Origin: Acidobacteriota bacterium
GTDB lineage: Bacteria > Acidobacteriota > Terriglobia > Terriglobales > SCQP01
Direction of reading: 5' to 3'
DNA length: 7,181 bases
Assembly (NCBI GenBank): GCA_021823305.1
Contig: JAKAOE010000092.1
Span: 1-7,181, forward strand
Made by a program: the position numbers and the translations under genes. This document shows, in pieces, positions 4,504-7,181 of the stretch. Within the stretch, counting starts at the first letter, position 1; each line of letters begins with the position of its first letter. The notes beneath the pieces are model-generated. The model had not been told where the DNA came from. It made no database searches and saw nothing but the letters and a program-made list of their open reading frames with translations.

Positions 4504-7149
4504 ATCGAGGCGGGCGGCGCGGCGGGCGGGGAACCAGGCGGCGGCGAGGGCGGCGAGAGCGAGAGCGGCCATCGCAGCGGCCAGGGTCCAGGGGTCGCGG
4601 GCGCGGACTTTGTAAAGGTAGGCTTGGAGCAGGCGGGTGAGCGCCAGCGCCAGCGCGAGGCCGGCGGCCAGGCCGATCGCCACCAACCAGGCGGCGCGGC
4701 CGATCACCAGGCGCATGATCTGCCCGCGGCGCGCGCCGAGCGCCATGCGGATGCCGAGCTCGCGCGTGCGCTGGGTGACGGCGTAGGCGAGCAGCGCGTG
4801 CAGGCCGACCAGCGCAATCGCCAGCGCGGCGAGCGCGAACAGGCTGAGCAACTCGGCGGCGAAGGTCTGGTCGCCGATGGACTCGGCCACCAACTCGCGC
4901 ATGGTGGAGAACTCGCCGGTCGTCAGATCGGGGGCGACTTGGTGCAGCGCGGCGCGGATGGCGGGCACAACCGAGGCCGACCGGATACCGGGCTGCGTGC
5001 GGACGGCGACTTGGGCGAAGTTCGCGGCGATTTCGTAGGCAAACGATTTAGGCGTGAGCTGGGACGTGGAAAGAAAAATGGCCGGGCCGGGCGGCGTGCT
5101 GACGGAAAAGTAGCGCGCGTCGGCCAGGACACCGATCAAGAGAGTTTGGGTATGGCGCTTGACGGAGGAAAACAGCGGCCGACCGAGCGGGTTTTCGCCG
5201 GCGTAAAAGTCGGAGGCGAAGTCCTGGCTAACCACGACCACGGATTGCGTGGCGGACGTGTCGCGGCGGGCATTGAAGAAGCGGCCGCGGAGGAGCGGAA
5301 TGCCGAATACCTCCGGGTACTCGGGACTGACGAAGCAGAGGTTGGCCCGGAGCGTGCTCTTGCCCGGCGGCAGCCCACGACCGGACATGCCGTAGAACCG
5401 CATGACCGCGGTGAATCCCCGCTGCAGCGGCGCTACGGTGGCCATCGCGGCGGCGCGCACGCCGGGGAGCGACTGGAGGCGGGAGAGCAGCGGCTGGTCG
5501 AGCGTCGTGTTGATGTTGCGTTTGGCGAAGCGGCCGGGCGGGATTTGGATGGTCGCGGTGACGATGTTTTCGGGCTGAAAGCCGAGGCGCACGGCGTGTA
5601 GCGCGTACAGCGTGCGCAGCATCAGGCCGGCGGCGACGAGGAGCACCAGCGCCAAGGCGAGTTCCAACGCTGTCAGCACCTCGCGCAGGCGCGACTGGCC
5701 GCGGCCGCCGGTGGCGACGGCGCCGGCGCGAAGGCTTGCGCCGCGCGGAGCCAGGGCCGAAAGCCAAGCGGGCAGCGCGCCCACGAGCAGCACGGAGAGC
5801 AGCGTGAGGCCGGACAGAACTGCCAGGACCCGCGCGTCCATCGGGATGCCGCGGCTTACGAGGATGATGCGATGGGCGATGAAAGCGTGGAGGGCCGAGA
5901 CGGCGGCCCGGGCCAGGACGCAGCCAAGGATGCCGCCGGCCACACTCAGCCATAACGCCTCGGCGAGGAGCTGCTGCGCCAGGCGGGCCCGGCTGGCGCC
6001 AAGCGCGGCGCGCACCTCCAGCTCGCGCCGGCGCACGGCGCAGCGGGTGAGCAGCAGCCCGGAGACGCCGACGCAGGCGATCAACCAGACCAGCGCGACC
6101 GCGGCGGCGAGCGCCAGCAGCGCCGGGCGTGCGGCGGCCGCCAGCGTGTCGCGATAGCGCTCGGCGATGGCGCTGCCGGGGAGATGCAGGTTGGCGTACT
6201 GACGGGCGAGGCGCGCCTGGATGCCGGCGACCTCCGCCTGCGCCCGGGCCGGGCTGACGCCGGCGCGCAGCCGGGCGAGCACGTGGACGTCGGCGTTGTT
6301 GCGCGCGTCGTCGCCCGGGCCGGGCGCCCAGGGCGTCCAAATTACGGGGCCGCCGAAGGGATAAGTCACGCTCGCCGGCATGACGCCGATCACCACAAAG
6401 GTGCCGGTGGCGACGTGGATCGTGCGGCCGACGACATAGGGATCGCCGTGGAAAGCGGTTTGCCAGAGCAGGTGGCTGAGAACGGCGACGGGCTGGTGGC
6501 GAGTCGCGTCGGCGGGCGCAAGCATGCGGCCGAGTCGCGGCGGGAGGCCGAGCACGGCGAGCGCGCGGCCGTCGGTTTGGACGTCGTTGACGACGTCGGT
6601 TTGCTGGGGAAGCTCAAGGCTGGCGCGTTGTTCCCTGTAATAAGCGATTTGGGTGAAGCTGTGACTCAGGCGCTGCCAGTCGCGCGCGTCGGGCGCGGAA
6701 GCGTAAAGGAATCGAGACGCGACCCCGGCTGGGCCGGCCTTCCGCTCGGCGAGTACGACCAGCCGGTTGGAATGCGGATAGGGCAGCGGGCGCAATAACG
6801 CAGCCTCGAGCACGCTGAACATGGCGGTGGCGACGCCGATACCGAGGCCCAGTACGAGCACGGCGGCGAGGGCGAAGTCGGGCCGGCGGCGGAGCGAGCG
6901 CAGGGCGTAGCGCGCGTCGGCGAGGGCGTTGGCCAGCCAGAGGGCGGATTTGACCTCCTGACTGGCCTCGCGCCAGCGCAGAGGCTCGCCGAAGCGGCGT
7001 TCGGCCTCGCGCGCCGCCGCCGCCGGCGCCAAGCCCGCCGCTTCCAACTCCTGCTGGCGCGCCTCGAGGTGGAACTGCCGCTCCTCGTCCAGTTCGCGCC
7101 GCAGACGGCGGCTAGCGGCGGCGTTGCGCAAGCGGGTGATCCAGGACAT
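4477..7149 (-). CDS. ADOP-family (MacB/FtsX-like) orphan ABC permease
   Basis: A complete 890-residue membrane protein with the two-unit layout of acidobacterial duplicated orphan permeases. Residues 1-70 form a charged helical prefix (RRLRRELDEERQFHLEA, then AEREAERRFGEP-like). TM1 is at about 91-115, ending SVLEAALLRPLPYP. A MacB-like periplasmic domain spans about 125-335, and an FtsX unit with three helices about 338-462, including RRRELEVRAALGASRARL. The second unit has a helix at about 489-512, a periplasmic domain at about 525-755 and FtsX helices at about 764-872, carrying TRELGIRMALGARRGQI. It ends DPLTALREE. The halves are related, so one chain may equal a permease dimer. MacB-type proteins need an ATPase for mechanotransmission or export; none is encoded here, as is usual for this family, and its substrate is unknown. 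GGAGGG lies 3 nt before the ATG. Its 3' end is duplicated at 3885-3913. Confidence 0.93.
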   Translation of the reverse strand: MSWITRLRNAAASRRLRRELDEERQFHLEARQQELEAAGLAPAAAAREAERRFGEPLRWREASQEVKSALWLANALADARYALRSLRRRPDFALAAVLVLGLGIGVATAMFSVLEAALLRPLPYPHSNRLVVLAERKAGPAGVASRFLYASAPDARDWQRLSHSFTQIAYYREQRASLELPQQTDVVNDVQTDGRALAVLGLPPRLGRMLAPADATRHQPVAVLSHLLWQTAFHGDPYVVGRTIHVATGTFVVIGVMPASVTYPFGGPVIWTPWAPGPGDDARNNADVHVLARLRAGVSPARAQAEVAGIQARLARQYANLHLPGSAIAERYRDTLAAAARPALLALAAAVALVWLIACVGVSGLLLTRCAVRRRELEVRAALGASRARLAQQLLAEALWLSVAGGILGCVLARAAVSALHAFIAHRIILVSRGIPMDARVLAVLSGLTLLSVLLVGALPAWLSALAPRGASLRAGAVATGGRGQSRLREVLTALELALALVLLVAAGLMLRTLYALHAVRLGFQPENIVTATIQIPPGRFAKRNINTTLDQPLLSRLQSLPGVRAAAMATVAPLQRGFTAVMRFYGMSGRGLPPGKSTLRANLCFVSPEYPEVFGIPLLRGRFFNARRDTSATQSVVVVSQDFASDFYAGENPLGRPLFSSVKRHTQTLLIGVLADARYFSVSTPPGPAIFLSTSQLTPKSFAYEIAANFAQVAVRTQPGIRSASVVPAIRAALHQVAPDLTTGEFSTMRELVAESIGDQTFAAELLSLFALAALAIALVGLHALLAYAVTQRTRELGIRMALGARRGQIMRLVIGRAAWLVAIGLAAGLALALALTRLLQAYLYKVRARDPWTLAAAMAALALAALAAAWFPARRAARLDPLTALREE

Positions 7150-7152
7150 CGG

Positions 7153-7158
7153 CCCTCC
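7153..7158 (-). promoter_or_regulatory. Shine-Dalgarno for the permease
   Basis: The minus strand reads GGAGGG followed by CCG and the ATG at 7149. This is a strong ribosome-binding site at slightly short spacing, and it supports the chosen start. Confidence 0.7.
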
Positions 7159-7162
7159 GGGG

Positions 7163-7181
7163 TCAGGCGCGCTGCAACACC
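7163..7181 (-). CDS. Possible C-terminal end of an upstream minus-strand gene
   Basis: The minus strand at the window edge can be read as VLQRA followed by TGA, ending 13 nt before the permease ATG. Permeases of this family often follow a small PadR-type regulator gene in the same direction, and tight spacing would fit such an operon. With only five codons visible this is a guess from context; the bases could equally be untranslated leader. Confidence 0.2.

Noticed and set aside
4624..5601. 325-codon plus-strand open frame inside the permease
   Set aside because: Antisense shadow rich in Gly, Arg and Glu; the minus-strand permease explains the sequence fully.
1..7181. tRNA, rRNA, CRISPR array, riboswitch or replication origin
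   Set aside because: Nothing resembling these was seen by eye; the window is almost entirely protein-coding.

Overview
The window is very GC-rich DNA with tightly packed genes. It probably comes from a member of the Acidobacteriota. The best taxonomic clue is the 890-residue reverse-strand protein. It has the full layout of the acidobacterial duplicated orphan permease (ADOP) family: an N-terminal soluble prefix, then two successive MacB-like periplasmic domain plus FtsX-like permease units, with no ABC ATPase beside it. The M14 peptidase of the HANE / NPDGA / NPHGYPSHEW type and the composition fit that assignment, but no rRNA or other marker gene is present to confirm it.

Left part (1-3497, plus strand): three genes in what looks like one operon. 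They are the C-terminal part of an M14 zinc carboxypeptidase (cut by the window edge), a complete 12-helix MFS transporter starting 6 nt after it, and a DUF2891 protein with an export/lipoprotein-like leader whose ATG overlaps the MFS stop codon in an ATGA. A plausible reading is peptide or peptide-like breakdown outside the cytoplasm, uptake of a small organic product, and an associated envelope protein. The substrate cannot be read from the sequence.

Middle part (3498-4503): a small stand-alone retropepsin-like aspartic protease (3531-3884), then a gene of unknown function (3930-4499). The unknown gene is lower in GC than its neighbours, has a TATACT box 9 nt before its ATG with no Shine-Dalgarno sequence, and is bracketed by two direct repeats (28 of 29 bases identical, 590 bp apart). 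The right repeat is the real 3' end of the ADOP gene. The left repeat is a displaced copy of the same end, still reading PLTALREE-stop on the minus strand. This is the arrangement expected when a small DNA segment inserts at the 3' end of a gene and rebuilds that end. It is the most interesting feature here, although a scar from a lost ADOP paralogue would explain the repeat as well.

Right part (4477-7149, minus strand): the complete ADOP permease with a strong Shine-Dalgarno sequence. The last few codons of another minus-strand gene may lie just upstream of it at the window edge. No tRNA, rRNA, CRISPR array, transposase, integrase or convincing intrinsic terminator was seen. No stretch over 300 bases lacks a gene.
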